Shown: positions 53,083 through 62,637, numbered from the stretch's first letter. The stretch is 64,000 nucleotides of DNA from Clostridium tagluense (GCF_003865095.1 NZ_BHYK01000008.1:124001-188000), one strand, 5' to 3'. Program-made: numbers and translations. The notes: a model not told the origin generated them from the letters alone.

Positions 53083-54282
53083 CTAAGGTTTTACATTACT
53101 AATTTGATTATTATCCAAATCCAAATCAGTAGAATCTTTTTTCACTGATAGATTGCTATTATTTTTGTCTCCAATGTTTTGGGGTTTTATTATATCATTA
53201 ACATCATACTTTAAATTATCTTCAGTAGGAAGTTGTATTGTATCTTTTATTAAATCTCCAGTTGGAAATTTAACGACTTTAATATCTGAAACTCGATTAC
53301 TGGTATTTGTTAATGTTTGTTTAGAGGTAATGATTGTATTTGCAATATCTGTTTTGTCTAGATTTCTACAATAGGCGCTAACTGGAGAAAAATCTTCGAT
53401 TTTATTAGGGTCTAAATTTATATCAGTCAATTTAATCAAGTCTTTTAAAGGCTCCATGTTGCTCATTTGATTAGTAGCTAAATCCAAATTAGTTAAGCTC
53501 GCGAGTCCTTTTAAAGGTTCTACGTTACTCATTTGATTAGTAGCTAAATCCAAATTAGTCAAGTTAGTTAAGTCTTTTAAAGGTTCTATGTTACTGATTT
53601 GATTAGTAGCTAAATCTAAATTAGTCAAGTTAGTCAAGTCCTTTAGAGGTTCTATATTGGTCATATCATTAGTGGATAAATCCAAACTAGTTAAGTTAGT
53701 CAAGCTTTTTAGAGGTTCTATGTTAGTCATTTTATTGGCAGCTAAATTCAAATTAGTTAATTTTATCAAGCCTTTTAAAGGCTCTATGTTAGTCATTTGA
53801 TTAGTAGCTAAATTCAAATGAGTTAGGCTAGTCAAATTTTTTAGAGGCTCTACGTTACTCATTTGATTAGTAGATAAATTTAAATCAGTCAAGTTAGTTA
53901 GCCCTTCTAAGGGTTCTATGTTATTGATTTGATTATTACTCAAATTTAATGAAGTTAAATTAGTCAAATTTTCTATTCCTGAAAGATTCTTAATACTTTT
54001 GTCTTGAGTGCTTTGAAGCTTAGTTATATTATCAACATCATCTTTCAAAATATCTCCAGTAGGGCATTGTATCTCATCTCTTATTGTTTGCTCTAAGTTC
54101 TTATCTGAAAATGTAATGACGGTACTTTCTGTAATCTGGACACTTACTGAATTTTTCTCGGATACACTACCTGAAGAGGTAAATTCTTTAGAACTATAAC
54201 CAAGAAGGTTAATACTAAATAGAAAAATAACATAAATAGTTAGCCACTTAAATTTAATGCAAAATACGTTTCTCATGCTCAT
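53083..54282 (-). CDS. Exported leucine-rich-repeat protein
   Basis: A 399-residue protein with an N-terminal signal segment (WLTIYVIFLFSINLLG, about 13-28), so it is probably exported. After a cap region (PTGDILKDDVDNI near 74) come nine 22-residue repeats of the internalin type (pattern LTNLDLATNQMSNVEPLKGL), the last degenerate. Such domains bind proteins. From about residue 335 the sequence repeats the cap motif (FPTGDLI, then LPTEDNLKYDVNDI) and reaches DLDLDNNQISNVKP before stopping. This looks like a second repeat block cut short. No cell-wall anchor is seen. It is 38 bp downstream of the histidine kinase on the same strand, so co-transcription is likely. Confidence 0.88.
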   Translation of the reverse strand: MSMRNVFCIKFKWLTIYVIFLFSINLLGYSSKEFTSSGSVSEKNSVSVQITESTVITFSDKNLEQTIRDEIQCPTGDILKDDVDNITKLQSTQDKSIKNLSGIENLTNLTSLNLSNNQINNIEPLEGLTNLTDLNLSTNQMSNVEPLKNLTSLTHLNLATNQMTNIEPLKGLIKLTNLNLAANKMTNIEPLKSLTNLTSLDLSTNDMTNIEPLKDLTNLTNLDLATNQISNIEPLKDLTNLTNLDLATNQMSNVEPLKGLASLTNLDLATNQMSNMEPLKDLIKLTDINLDPNKIEDFSPVSAYCRNLDKTDIANTIITSKQTLTNTSNRVSDIKVVKFPTGDLIKDTIQLPTEDNLKYDVNDIIKPQNIGDKNNSNLSVKKDSTDLDLDNNQISNVKP

Positions 54283-54320
54283 AATCCTCCATTTGTATTA
54301 ATAATTAAATCATGTAAATA

Positions 54321-55778
54321 CTACGAATAAACATCTGAAAGTTCAACTTTTATACTTTCATCTTCACTTCTAACTTTGTTAGTATATAGCATATTTTCCT
54401 GGAGCACTTTCTCTGACGGAAGAGTAACTGTAAACTTACTTCCTTTTCCAAATTCACTTTCAGCATAGATACCACCACCATGTAATTCCACAATAGACTT
54501 AACTAAACTAAGGCCAATACCCGTGCCTTCTGCATTTCTTGATAGGGATTTGTCTACCTGTTTAAATCTATCAAATATCATATCCAAGTTCTTTTCTTCA
54601 ATGCCAATGCCATTATCTTTAACAGAGATTTCAACAAATTTATTTTTATCTTTAACATCCACAAATATTTCATCACCAATTTTCGAGAACTTTATAGCAT
54701 TTGATATAAGATTTAATACTATTCTCTGTATCATTTCCGGATCACAAGCAATAATGTTTTCTTCTACATCTGTATCAAAAATAATGTGTAACCCTTTAAT
54801 ATCAGTAAAATTAGTCACAGACATCACTATTTCTTCTACAACTTCCACTATATTGTTATTTGATAAGTTCAATTTAAAGAACCCTGCTTGAATTTTTGAT
54901 GAATCCACTATGTTATTTATAAGTTTAGATAGTCTGTAGGAATTTAGTTTCATTGAGTCAAGATATTTAATAATTGTTTCCCGCCTTTGGTCTAATGAAC
55001 CATTTTGGCAATACATTTGAAATAATTGGATAGCAGAAAAAATTACATTTAATGGTGTTTTAAGCTCGTGTGAAATATTTGCCATAAATTCTTCATGTGA
55101 AACTAGCAATTTTTGTAATTCCTTGTTCAGTTCATTTTTCTTCTTAACTTCTTCATAGGTATAATTCCATATATACCTAATAAACATAAGATTAACCAAG
55201 GCAAGTAGACTACCTAAAAAAATCAATAGGTACCGTTGAAACTTTTGAGCGCTTATAACTTTGTTACGTGAAATGTTTACCTCTAAATTAATTTTATTTA
55301 TTAGTATGTTATCAGTTGCCCTAAATTTATCAACTAAACTTTTACCTTGATTCATATTTAAATTTGCTTGATGTGAATTACCATTATCCACTAACACTAT
55401 TTGCTGTTTAAAAAATGTTTCAATGGACTTCATCTGATCAGTAAGTTGATTAGTGGTGTCCAGTCCTAATGGTGTATATTTCAAATTATCCAGAGAATTG
55501 TAGTATCCTTGTACTTGTTTACTTCCTAAATAGTAAGTGTCTAAAAAAATTTTATCTTTTGTAATGATATAGGCCCTGATACCAGTTTCTTGATTAATTA
55601 GTGATGTTAAGATTTCCGTTGAAAATGTTTTTGCTGGAAGTATTTTTTTTATAATAAAATCAGACTCATTACATACCTTATTCATACTATAAATACTAAA
55701 TAATATTATTATTAATGATAGACAGGCAATTGAAATATATCCCAATACCATAGTACGTCTACTTCTACTTTTACTCAT
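54321..55778 (-). CDS. Orphan sensor histidine kinase with CHASE3-like domain
   Basis: Membrane kinase of 485 residues. The first helix is YISIACLSLIIILFSIYSM (about 14-32). An extracytoplasmic CHASE3-like domain follows (LINQETGIRAYIITKD near 61), then a second helix (YLLIFLGSLLALVNLMFI, about 184-201). Next are the HisKA phosphorylation site NISHELKTPLNVI near 234 and the ATPase domain with NLISNAIKFS, DNGIGIEE and GTGIGLSLVKSIV. No response regulator gene adjoins it. The leucine-rich-repeat gene follows in the same direction. The start ATG follows AAGGAGCTGGAATTATT. The signal and the partner are unknown. Confidence 0.93.
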   Translation of the reverse strand: MSKSRSRRTMVLGYISIACLSLIIILFSIYSMNKVCNESDFIIKKILPAKTFSTEILTSLINQETGIRAYIITKDKIFLDTYYLGSKQVQGYYNSLDNLKYTPLGLDTTNQLTDQMKSIETFFKQQIVLVDNGNSHQANLNMNQGKSLVDKFRATDNILINKINLEVNISRNKVISAQKFQRYLLIFLGSLLALVNLMFIRYIWNYTYEEVKKKNELNKELQKLLVSHEEFMANISHELKTPLNVIFSAIQLFQMYCQNGSLDQRRETIIKYLDSMKLNSYRLSKLINNIVDSSKIQAGFFKLNLSNNNIVEVVEEIVMSVTNFTDIKGLHIIFDTDVEENIIACDPEMIQRIVLNLISNAIKFSKIGDEIFVDVKDKNKFVEISVKDNGIGIEEKNLDMIFDRFKQVDKSLSRNAEGTGIGLSLVKSIVELHGGGIYAESEFGKGSKFTVTLPSEKVLQENMLYTNKVRSEDESIKVELSDVYS

Positions 55779-56124
55779 AATAATTCCAGCTCCTTAAAAA
55801 AATTCTACTCTAATTTAAAATTAGTTATACCTTATAACATATTACTACAATATGCGACAATTTACTATATACTTAGGAACTAAGTCATTGCATTCCAGTA
55901 TTATTTTTTTATTACCAACATATAACTTGATACATGAGTGGCATATTTTCATCTTAATCATAAAAAAACGTCAGTTTAATGTTTATTTATTACAATTTTG
56001 TCGATTTTATGTTGCATATGATTATAGTTAATGGTAATATTGTACTTACAATAAAGGAAATTCTTAAGATATGAATAAAATTGATATCTTGAAAATTCAA
56101 ATAAATAATTGGAGGAAATTAATT
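55779..56124. other. Divergent intergenic region, kinase / AIM24 gene
   Basis: 346 bp of AT-rich DNA. On the minus strand TTGTCG, 18 bp, TATAAG could drive the kinase gene. On the plus side no clear promoter is evident. An ATG at 56071 in frame with the AIM24 gene lacks a ribosome site. Nothing else is recognised. Confidence 0.4.
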
Positions 56125-56883
56125 ATGTTTAATCCTGATTTTTCAGATGCAGTAAGAGTAATGGATAGTTCAACAAGTAGTAATAATACTATATTCGAAG
56201 TGATTGAATATAAAAAGCCTAGAAGCGGCAGTGCTTTTAACAGTAATGCTGTAAACCCATATCCCATACAATATGATGGGGAAAAGCTTCGTCAAGTTAG
56301 AATTAGCATTAATGGCGGAGGGGTACTAGTACAACCTGGGGAGCTCCAATTTATGAAAGGACCTATCGAAATACAAATTCAGAAAAATGCTCCTTCTGCC
56401 TCCAAGGGGTTTTTTAAAAACGTGGGTACTGGCGAAGCATCATTTACATCAAGGTATTACGGGAAATATGGTGAAATATATTTAGATCCCTCATATAAAT
56501 ATTTTTATATTCTAGAGTTATCTAATGAAGAGATTATTTTAGGTGATGGAATGTTTTATTGCTGCGAGGACAGCGTTGAGCTCTCTGTACATACAAATAA
56601 AGATATCGCCACAGGCATGTTAAGCAGCGATGGGTTTAGACAACCGAAACTAAGTGGAAGTGGCATCGCCATTTTAGAAAGTGATGTTCCCTTCGATGAA
56701 ATCCTCATTTATGAGTTGAATAGTGAGACATTAAAAATAGATGGTAATTTTTCAATTGTTATACGAGGTAAAATAGAAACAAAAGTAGAAAAGTCAAAGC
56801 GTGAAGGATATTTACATACCTTCGTAGGAACTGGTGAGATTTGGATTGCACCTACCAAAAACAACAGACCGATGAATTTATAA
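56125..56883 (+). CDS. AIM24 family protein
   Basis: A 252-residue beta-rich protein of the AIM24 family (named from a yeast mitochondrial protein; bacterial members have no settled function). Characteristic glycine-rich stretches include QVRISINGGGVLVQPGELQF near residue 56 and EGYLHTFVGTGEIWIAPT near 230. There is no signal peptide or membrane helix. I choose ATG 56125, 8 bp after GGAGG, over ATG 56071. It is followed at 90 bp by a small membrane-anchored protein in the same direction. Confidence 0.87.
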   Translation: MFNPDFSDAVRVMDSSTSSNNTIFEVIEYKKPRSGSAFNSNAVNPYPIQYDGEKLRQVRISINGGGVLVQPGELQFMKGPIEIQIQKNAPSASKGFFKNVGTGEASFTSRYYGKYGEIYLDPSYKYFYILELSNEEIILGDGMFYCCEDSVELSVHTNKDIATGMLSSDGFRQPKLSGSGIAILESDVPFDEILIYELNSETLKIDGNFSIVIRGKIETKVEKSKREGYLHTFVGTGEIWIAPTKNNRPMNL

Positions 56884-56973
56884 ATGGTAACACAAAATGT
56901 TTAAAAATCAGCAAGGTACCTATATTAATTTGTACATAGAGAACTTATAAATAATATGGAGAGGGAGAGTTTA

Positions 56974-57423
56974 ATGAACTATAGTTATATATTTATAATG
57001 GTGGCAGCTGTTGGTGTTGTGGGTGTATCAGTACTTAAATCTAGAAGACGTGATGAAAATTATAATACAGTAGAAAAAACAGAATATGCCGTATTTATGA
57101 CGGATACATTTACCAAGGATGATGCTGAAGTTATGAAGCCTATTTTTACTATGGCATTAACTGAAAATGTTATTAGAGAAGAGTTAATATTATGTAAGGT
57201 ACTAGATGGAGATGGTGAGTTAACTATTAAAGATGCTGAAGGATTGATTATTGAGAATATAAAGGATGCATTAAAAAACAAAGCATTTATTGAAAGCTTC
57301 ATATATGAAGAAAATTGTTCAATTGAAGAAAAATTGATAGCGCATAATATTAAAAAAGAGATAAGTATTCTATCAGCAGCCTCCGCTTTGAAGAGTGAAA
57401 CTAAGAATTATCATATAAAATAG
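56974..57423 (+). CDS. Hypothetical membrane-anchored protein, 149 residues
   Basis: Not recognised. One N-terminal hydrophobic helix (YSYIFIMVAAVGVVGVSVL, residues 3-21) followed by RRR suggests an anchor with a cytoplasmic domain of about 120 mainly acidic, helical residues. I choose ATG 56974 rather than 56956, because GAGAGGGAGAG fits as its ribosome site. An intrinsic terminator follows at 57441. It may share a transcript with the AIM24 gene, but no function can be given. Confidence 0.7.
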   Translation: MNYSYIFIMVAAVGVVGVSVLKSRRRDENYNTVEKTEYAVFMTDTFTKDDAEVMKPIFTMALTENVIREELILCKVLDGDGELTIKDAEGLIIENIKDALKNKAFIESFIYEENCSIEEKLIAHNIKKEISILSAASALKSETKNYHIK

Positions 57424-57440
57424 CATATTAAATATCAAAG

Positions 57441-57467
57441 AAATCACGCTAAACATAGCGTGATTTT
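57441..57467 (+). terminator. Intrinsic terminator after the 149-aa protein
   Basis: AAATCACGCT / AGCGTGATTT, perfect 10-bp arms with a 6-nt loop, followed by TGTACG. The T-run is short (ATTTTG). Confidence 0.7.
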
Positions 57468-57522
57468 GTACGTATAAGACTAGATATTTTTGTCTTTATA
57501 TAGTTACTATTGTTAAAAAATG

Positions 57523-57551
57523 TTGACAGATATGCGAAATAATACTATTAT
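57523..57551 (+). promoter_or_regulatory. Predicted sigma-A promoter for the second chemoreceptor
   Basis: TTGACA (57523-57528), a 17-bp spacer, TATTAT (57546-57551), near consensus. An overlapping TAAA-N15-TGCGAAAT resembles a weak SigD site. Confidence 0.65.
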
Positions 57552-57615
57552 TATTTTATCAAGCTAAAGTGTAATTATAATCTAATTAAAAGAATGTTAA
57601 AAAGGGGTGAAAGCA

Positions 57616-59313
57616 ATGTATTTATCAAAGTTTTTGAAATTAATGAGTGCAATTCTTATTATGGTAATCATTAGTACTGTTATGACTGTATATCTTCTTA
57701 ATAAAAACTTTGCAAAAGCGACAAATGCCATAAATAACCAGGTTATATTTAAACAATTAGGTTTAGATTTAGCTGATGCTTCAAACTATTTAACTGACCA
57801 GGCAAGAAGATATGTAATTGATGGAGATAAAACATTTTATGACAATTATTGGAAAGAGGTAAATGAAACGAAAACTCGTGATAGGGTAGTAACAAAATTA
57901 AAAGAACTTAATGCACCACAAGCTGAATTAGATTTAATAGAAAAAGCAAAAAATAATTCTGATGCACTAATTAAGACTGAAGAAGCGGCAATGAAAGCAG
58001 TGGAAGTTAAAGATTTAGATAAAGCAAGAAAACTAATGTTTGATAGTAATTACGATAAAAACAAAAGTGTAATAATGGAGCCTATTAAACAATTTCAAGA
58101 AATGATGAATATAAGAGCAGAGAAAGAAGCACAAAATGCCAAAAGTAATGTAAATATGGACCTTATAATTACTGATAGCTTAATAGTAGTACTAGCTATA
58201 TGCATAATTTTCGCTTTCATTATACTATTTGTTAAAATTTCAAAACTTCTAATTATCTCGACTAAATTAACTGAACTTTCAAACAATGAAGGGGATTTAA
58301 CATCAAGATTAGAAATTAACAGTAAAGATGAAGTAGGTGAAATCGCAATTGGATATAATAAAATGACATCAAATCTACAAAACCTTGTTAAAGAAATTCG
58401 TGGTACAGTTGATCATTTTGTACAATCATCTGAACAATTAACTGCGACTACTGAAGAAATTTCGGCTACAATGGAAATGGTAAATGAATCTATTGATCAA
58501 ATATCTAAAGGTTCTATGGATTTATGTGCAACAACTGAAGAAGTATCTGCATCAACAGAGGAAATTGCGTTAACAACTGCTAGTCTTTCAAAGAAGGCTG
58601 AGGATTCAAATGATGCATCTAAAGAAATAAAAAATCGTGCTACTAACGTTAAAAAGAATGCAATTGAGGCTATTAAAGAAAGTAATGAGATATATGAAAA
58701 ACAACGTGTAAATATAATTAAAGCTATAGAAGAAGGCAAGGTAGTGGAACAAGTTATAGTAATGGCAGATTCTATTGGAAATATAGCAGATCAAACAAAT
58801 CTTCTTGCGCTCAATGCAGCTATTGAAGCAGCTAGGGCAGGAGAGAGTGGAAAAGGATTTGCAGTTGTAGCTGAAGAAGTAAGAAAATTGGCTGAGCAAT
58901 CATCTCAAGCAGTTACAAATATTCAAAATACGGTAATTCAAATAAAAGCTGCATTTGATAATTTATCTCAAAGTGGAAGAGACATATTGAAGTTTATTGA
59001 TGATAAAGTAAAACCAGATTATAATTTTCTTAATGAAACAGGTATACGGTATGAGGAGGATGCAAACTTTGTAAATGAAATGTCAGCAGGTATTGTTTTA
59101 GCTACAAAACAAATGTCAGAAACTATATTTGAGGTAAATAGTGCTATTCAAACTGTATCAGCAACGGCAGAAGAATCTACAGCGAGTACAGAGGAAATAT
59201 TAGCAAGCATTAATGAAACAACAACGGCTATTCAGGGGGTTGCAAGGTCTGCACAGGATCAAAGTGAATTAGCTGAAAAACTTAATGGATTGATTCAAAA
59301 ATTTAAGATATAG
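57616..59313 (+). CDS. Transmembrane methyl-accepting chemotaxis protein
   Basis: A 565-residue receptor. The first helix is [20 protein letters not shown] (about 8-27). An extracellular helical sensor with [20 protein letters not shown] near 56 follows, then a second helix ([20 protein letters not shown], about 190-209), HAMP, and a signalling coil. The tip [20 protein letters not shown] is near 392, followed by [14 protein letters not shown]. It shares the C-terminal [10 protein letters not shown] and overall plan with the receptor at 35637, but the sensor differs, so the ligand should differ. I choose ATG 57616, 9 bp after AAGGGG, over GTG 57607. Confidence 0.95.
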   Translation: MYLSKFLKLMSAILIMVIISTVMTVYLLNKNFAKATNAINNQVIFKQLGLDLADASNYLTDQARRYVIDGDKTFYDNYWKEVNETKTRDRVVTKLKELNAPQAELDLIEKAKNNSDALIKTEEAAMKAVEVKDLDKARKLMFDSNYDKNKSVIMEPIKQFQEMMNIRAEKEAQNAKSNVNMDLIITDSLIVVLAICIIFAFIILFVKISKLLIISTKLTELSNNEGDLTSRLEINSKDEVGEIAIGYNKMTSNLQNLVKEIRGTVDHFVQSSEQLTATTEEISATMEMVNESIDQISKGSMDLCATTEEVSASTEEIALTTASLSKKAEDSNDASKEIKNRATNVKKNAIEAIKESNEIYEKQRVNIIKAIEEGKVVEQVIVMADSIGNIADQTNLLALNAAIEAARAGESGKGFAVVAEEVRKLAEQSSQAVTNIQNTVIQIKAAFDNLSQSGRDILKFIDDKVKPDYNFLNETGIRYEEDANFVNEMSAGIVLATKQMSETIFEVNSAIQTVSATAEESTASTEEILASINETTTAIQGVARSAQDQSELAEKLNGLIQKFKI

Positions 59314-59360
59314 CATATATCCTTAAAGGATTTAATAATAACTATGAAAAAATCAAGAGG

Positions 59361-59394
59361 TGCCTCCCATATTCCATTTGGGGGCATTTTTATT
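59361..59394 (+). terminator. Intrinsic terminator after the second chemoreceptor
   Basis: TGCCTCCCA / TGGGGGCA stem followed by TTTTTATTTTT. Its GGTGCC...GGGGGCA outline faintly resembles the dispersed palindrome family. Confidence 0.85.
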
Positions 59395-59588
59395 TTTAGT
59401 AAATTAATTTTACAAAGAGATTACAAATGAAAAATTAAATATTAAAATAAAGTATTGACTAAATTTTCTACTAATATGGGGAGCGGAAAAAAATAAATTA
59501 AATAATAATTTTTATATTATCAATAAAGTGTTCAGATTAGTGTTATTATTATAATATGAAGTTTTTTATTTAAGAGGAGGAATTTTTA

Positions 59589-60902
59589 ATGGATTCAAAC
59601 CCTGACCCCGCGCTAAGTAATATAATGGCGCAATTTATACTAATTGGTATTTTAACACTGATAAATGCATTCTTTGCATCAGCAGAAATGGCGATGGTAT
59701 CATTAAACAAAAATAGAATTAAACAGCTTGCACAAGAGGGTAACAAAAAAGCACAGCTTTTAGTAAAACTTATTGAAGAGCCAACAAAATTTTTATTCAC
59801 TATTCAAATCGGAATTACGCTTGCTGGATTTTTATCTAGTGCATCTGCAGCTACGGGTATATCTAATGATTTTGCAAAATTTTTAAACAGTTTAAACGTA
59901 CCTTATAGTAAGCAAATTGCTTTAGTTAGCATAACTATTGGTTTATCTTATATAATGATTGTATTTGGTGAATTGTTTCCAAAGCGTATAGCACAGCAAA
60001 AACCAGAAGCTATTGCAATGTTTTCAGTAGTACCCATTCTTTGCGTATCTAAATTGATGATTCCCTTTGCAATGTTACTTTCAGTATCCACTAATGTTTT
60101 AGTTAAGATTACTGGTATTGATAGTAAAAAAATAGAGGAGAAATTATCCAAAGAAGAAATAAAATCACTTATAAAAGTTGGGCAAGAACGCGGCGCCATA
60201 AACGAAACTGCAAAAAAAATGATAAATAACATTATTGAATTTGATGATAAATCAGCTACAGAAGTCATGACTCCAAGAACAGAAGTGTTTTTGATTGACA
60301 TAAATGATCCTGCTTCCAAGTTTTTAGATGAGTTATTAGAGGGGAAATATTCTAGAGTGCCAGTATATGACGGTGATATTGATAATATCATAGGAATACT
60401 TCACATGAAAGATTTTATAATAGAGGCTCGTACAAATGGTTTTGAAAATATAAACATTAGGAATATATTACATTCTCCTTACCTTGTTAATGAAAGCAAA
60501 AATATAGATGAATTATTTAGAGAATTAAAAAAAGCTAAAAATCATATGGCTGTACTGATAGATGAATATGGAGGATTTTCAGGAGTAGTTACTACTAAAG
60601 ATCTTATAGAAGAAGTTATGGGGAATATTGAAGATGAATATGATTATGACGAACCTGATATAAGAAAAATTGATAACAATACTTATATAGTGAGTGGATT
60701 GCTATCAATAGACGACTTAAATGACAATCTTGACTTGAATTTAGTATCAGAAAATTACAATACAATAGGAGGTTTTTTAGTTAGTCTATTGGGATGTATT
60801 CCAAAGAAAAATGAAAACAAAACTATTGAATATGGTAATGTAATATTTACAATAGAGGAAGTTAAAGAAAGAAGAATAGGAAAGATTAAAATATGCATAT
60901 AA
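59589..60902 (+). CDS. CNNM/CorC (hemolysin C-like) family membrane transporter
   Basis: A 437-residue protein with an N-terminal DUF21/CNNM membrane domain (about 1-190; FASAEMAMVSLNKNRIKQL near 29, FGELFPKRIAQQKPE near 126). A CBS pair follows (about 205-330; VMTPRTEVFLIDIND near 222, AVLIDEYGGFSGVVTTKDL near 318), then a CorC/HlyC C-terminal domain (about 345-430). Family members are linked to magnesium or other cation efflux and were once called hemolysins. It is a single gene with AAGAGGAGGAATTTTTA before ATG and a clear terminator after. Ion specificity cannot be read here. Confidence 0.92.
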   Translation: MDSNPDPALSNIMAQFILIGILTLINAFFASAEMAMVSLNKNRIKQLAQEGNKKAQLLVKLIEEPTKFLFTIQIGITLAGFLSSASAATGISNDFAKFLNSLNVPYSKQIALVSITIGLSYIMIVFGELFPKRIAQQKPEAIAMFSVVPILCVSKLMIPFAMLLSVSTNVLVKITGIDSKKIEEKLSKEEIKSLIKVGQERGAINETAKKMINNIIEFDDKSATEVMTPRTEVFLIDINDPASKFLDELLEGKYSRVPVYDGDIDNIIGILHMKDFIIEARTNGFENINIRNILHSPYLVNESKNIDELFRELKKAKNHMAVLIDEYGGFSGVVTTKDLIEEVMGNIEDEYDYDEPDIRKIDNNTYIVSGLLSIDDLNDNLDLNLVSENYNTIGGFLVSLLGCIPKKNENKTIEYGNVIFTIEEVKERRIGKIKICI

Positions 60903-60905
60903 ATA

Positions 60906-60940
60906 AGAGACTTTAGCATAATTAGCTAAAGTCTCTGTTA
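60906..60940. terminator. Bidirectional terminator after the CNNM gene
   Basis: AGAGACTTTAGC / GCTAAAGTCTCT, perfect 12-bp arms, 7-nt loop, then GTTATTTT. It lies between the CNNM gene and the small minus-strand gene. Confidence 0.85.
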
Positions 60941-60961
60941 TTTTAAATGCTTAAATTAGCT

Positions 60962-61081
60962 TTATTTTTTAATATTGGTATCAGAGTCATCATTATGAAA
61001 AATTTTAGCAACGACGGTTCTTATTGCAACAACGACGATTCCTATTGCAACAACAATTATTGTTACCGCAATTATTGTCAT
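60962..61081 (-). CDS. Possible small membrane protein, 39 residues
   Basis: Minus-strand frame with a long hydrophobic helix (TIIAVTIIVVAIGIVVVAI, residues 2-20), a short basic bend and an acidic tail (HNDDSDTNIKK). Its ATG overlaps the TGA of an upstream 13-residue frame (TGATG), a usual translational-coupling layout. The nearest ribosome site serves that upstream frame, not this ATG. A bidirectional terminator follows. It may be a real small protein, or the second half of one ORF split by an indel. Confidence 0.4.
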   Translation of the reverse strand: MTIIAVTIIVVAIGIVVVAIRTVVAKIFHNDDSDTNIKK

Positions 61082-61122
61082 CAAATAGTAATAATAATAG
61101 TATCCACCAACAACCCATACAT
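61081..61122 (-). CDS. Possible 13-residue leader peptide upstream of the small membrane protein
   Basis: ATG at 61122 lies 4 bp after AGAGGGGGG, a strong ribosome site. The peptide reads MYGLLVDTIIITI and ends at TGA overlapping the next ATG. Its hydrophobic end would run smoothly into the next helix if the frames were joined. Confidence 0.3.
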   Translation of the reverse strand: MYGLLVDTIIITI

Positions 61123-61287
61123 ATTTCCCCCCTCTCTGAAGGCAAATATTAAAAATGATTTTTCTTAGGTTTCTTCCATTAATATTTCTTTTGTTAGTAT
61201 ATAATATTACTCTTATCATAAAAAAGTTCCAATTATGAATAATCAAAATGAATGTTTGGTAAATAACCGGGTTTTATCACTCCTTAA

Positions 61288-62313
61288 CTAAGTGTTTTTA
61301 TGTTTAGCATAAAATTCATTGTAGTTCTTCAATTCTCTTTTTAAAAGATTTGGAGTATCAAGCTTATAAGGACAATGATTTTTACAGTGCCCACATTCTA
61401 TGCAATTATTTATAAGCTTCATCTTCTCATTAAAACTATCCTCTAAAAATCCTTGATAAGGAGCTCTTTTAAGAAGAAGTGATATTCGGGCAGAGGTGGG
61501 AATTTCGATTCCAGCAGGGCATGGAAGACAATACCCACAAGCACGACAGAAATCTCCTGAAAGTTCAGTACGATCCTTGTTAATAATGGACCACATGGAT
61601 TCATCCAATGGTGGTGGGTTTTTTTCAAGAGAAATAAATTCATCTAACTCAGTTTCTCTTTGTATTCCCCATATTGGTACAACGTTATCAAATTGCCTCA
61701 GAAATGAAAAGGCTGAGGCTGCATTAGTTATTAGTCCTCCGGAAAGAGCTTTCATTGCAATCAGTCCTACATTTCTTTCACTACATTCTTTAATTAAGCT
61801 TAAATCAATATCAGCAGATAATGAACTTAAGGGGAATTGTATAGTGTCATATAATCCTGAAGATGCGGCATCCATTGCATTTTTTATTTTATGATTTGTA
61901 ATTCCTATAAAACGAACAAGCCCTCTTTTCTTAGCTTCTAGAAGGCCTGCGTAGAGGCCTTCTGGATCTTCAGGATTCGGAAGAATATCTGGGTTATGTA
62001 ATTGAAGGATATCTACATAATCTGTTTTTAAATTTTTAAGACTTATTTGCAAATGCTCAAGTAAGGTTTTTCTATCATTTGCATGGCTTTTAGTTGCGAT
62101 TATGATTTCATTTCTCACATCTGCAAGAGAATATCCTATTTTTTCTTCACTATCAGAATATGCTCTTGCAGTATCAAAAAAGTTTATACCATTGTCATAA
62201 GCTTTTCGTAGAATCTTTTTAGCCTCTTCAAAAGAAACTCTCTGCACCGGTAATGCACCAAAGCCACTTCTTGTAACCATTAAATTTGTTCGTCCGAGTT
62301 TTATTTTGTCCAT
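61288..62313 (-). CDS. Aldo/keto reductase with C-terminal 4Fe-4S ferredoxin domain
   Basis: A 341-residue fusion. Residues 1-255 form an aldo/keto-reductase barrel with catalytic-type residues in FFDTARAYSDSEEKIG near 46 (Asp, Tyr), IIATKSHAN near 71 (Lys) and DILQLHNPD near 100 (His). Residues 262-325 carry cysteine motifs FCRACGYCLPCPAGIEIP and NCIECGHCKNHCPYKLDTP, the latter a 4Fe-4S site. Such proteins occur in anaerobes and may draw electrons from ferredoxin. The substrate is unknown. The start ATG follows ATGGAGGAATATAA. Confidence 0.92.
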   Translation of the reverse strand: MDKIKLGRTNLMVTRSGFGALPVQRVSFEEAKKILRKAYDNGINFFDTARAYSDSEEKIGYSLADVRNEIIIATKSHANDRKTLLEHLQISLKNLKTDYVDILQLHNPDILPNPEDPEGLYAGLLEAKKRGLVRFIGITNHKIKNAMDAASSGLYDTIQFPLSSLSADIDLSLIKECSERNVGLIAMKALSGGLITNAASAFSFLRQFDNVVPIWGIQRETELDEFISLEKNPPPLDESMWSIINKDRTELSGDFCRACGYCLPCPAGIEIPTSARISLLLKRAPYQGFLEDSFNEKMKLINNCIECGHCKNHCPYKLDTPNLLKRELKNYNEFYAKHKNT

Positions 62314-62637
62314 TTATATTCCTCCATATCTTTTATAATTATAGTTTGTTATAACTAGACCTGCAATATTTAAGGCATATACTTATTCATTCAAAAGATT
62401 TTATGTTATTTTTACTATTAATAAAATTATAATTGTAAGTAGAAAACTTTATTAATTATAAAAATAATTTATTGGTATATTTATCTATTATTTTATGATA
62501 TACTTTATTTAGGCAAACATATGTTCTCGTATTATACATTCAAAATTCAAAACTGTATCAAAAGGAGTATGTAAAAAGTTATATATTTTAATAGCATCTT
62601 ACTGGGAGCAATTATATGCCATAAAGGAGGTAATCTA
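62314..62637. other. Divergent intergenic region before the 60-aa gene
   Basis: 324 bp, very AT-rich. A TATACT box near 62508 could serve the rightward small gene, and a TATAAT-like box near 62334 could serve the leftward reductase gene. No reading frame or strong hairpin is recognised. Confidence 0.35.

Noticed and set aside
55930-55960. Possible additional copy of the dispersed palindrome (CATGAGTGGCAT)
   Set aside because: Only a short block matches and no second arm is present.
57441-57467. Hairpin AAATCACGCT/AGCGTGATTT considered as a Crp/Fnr operator
   Set aside because: Half-sites do not fit TGTGA-N6-TCACA, and the position just after a gene fits a terminator.
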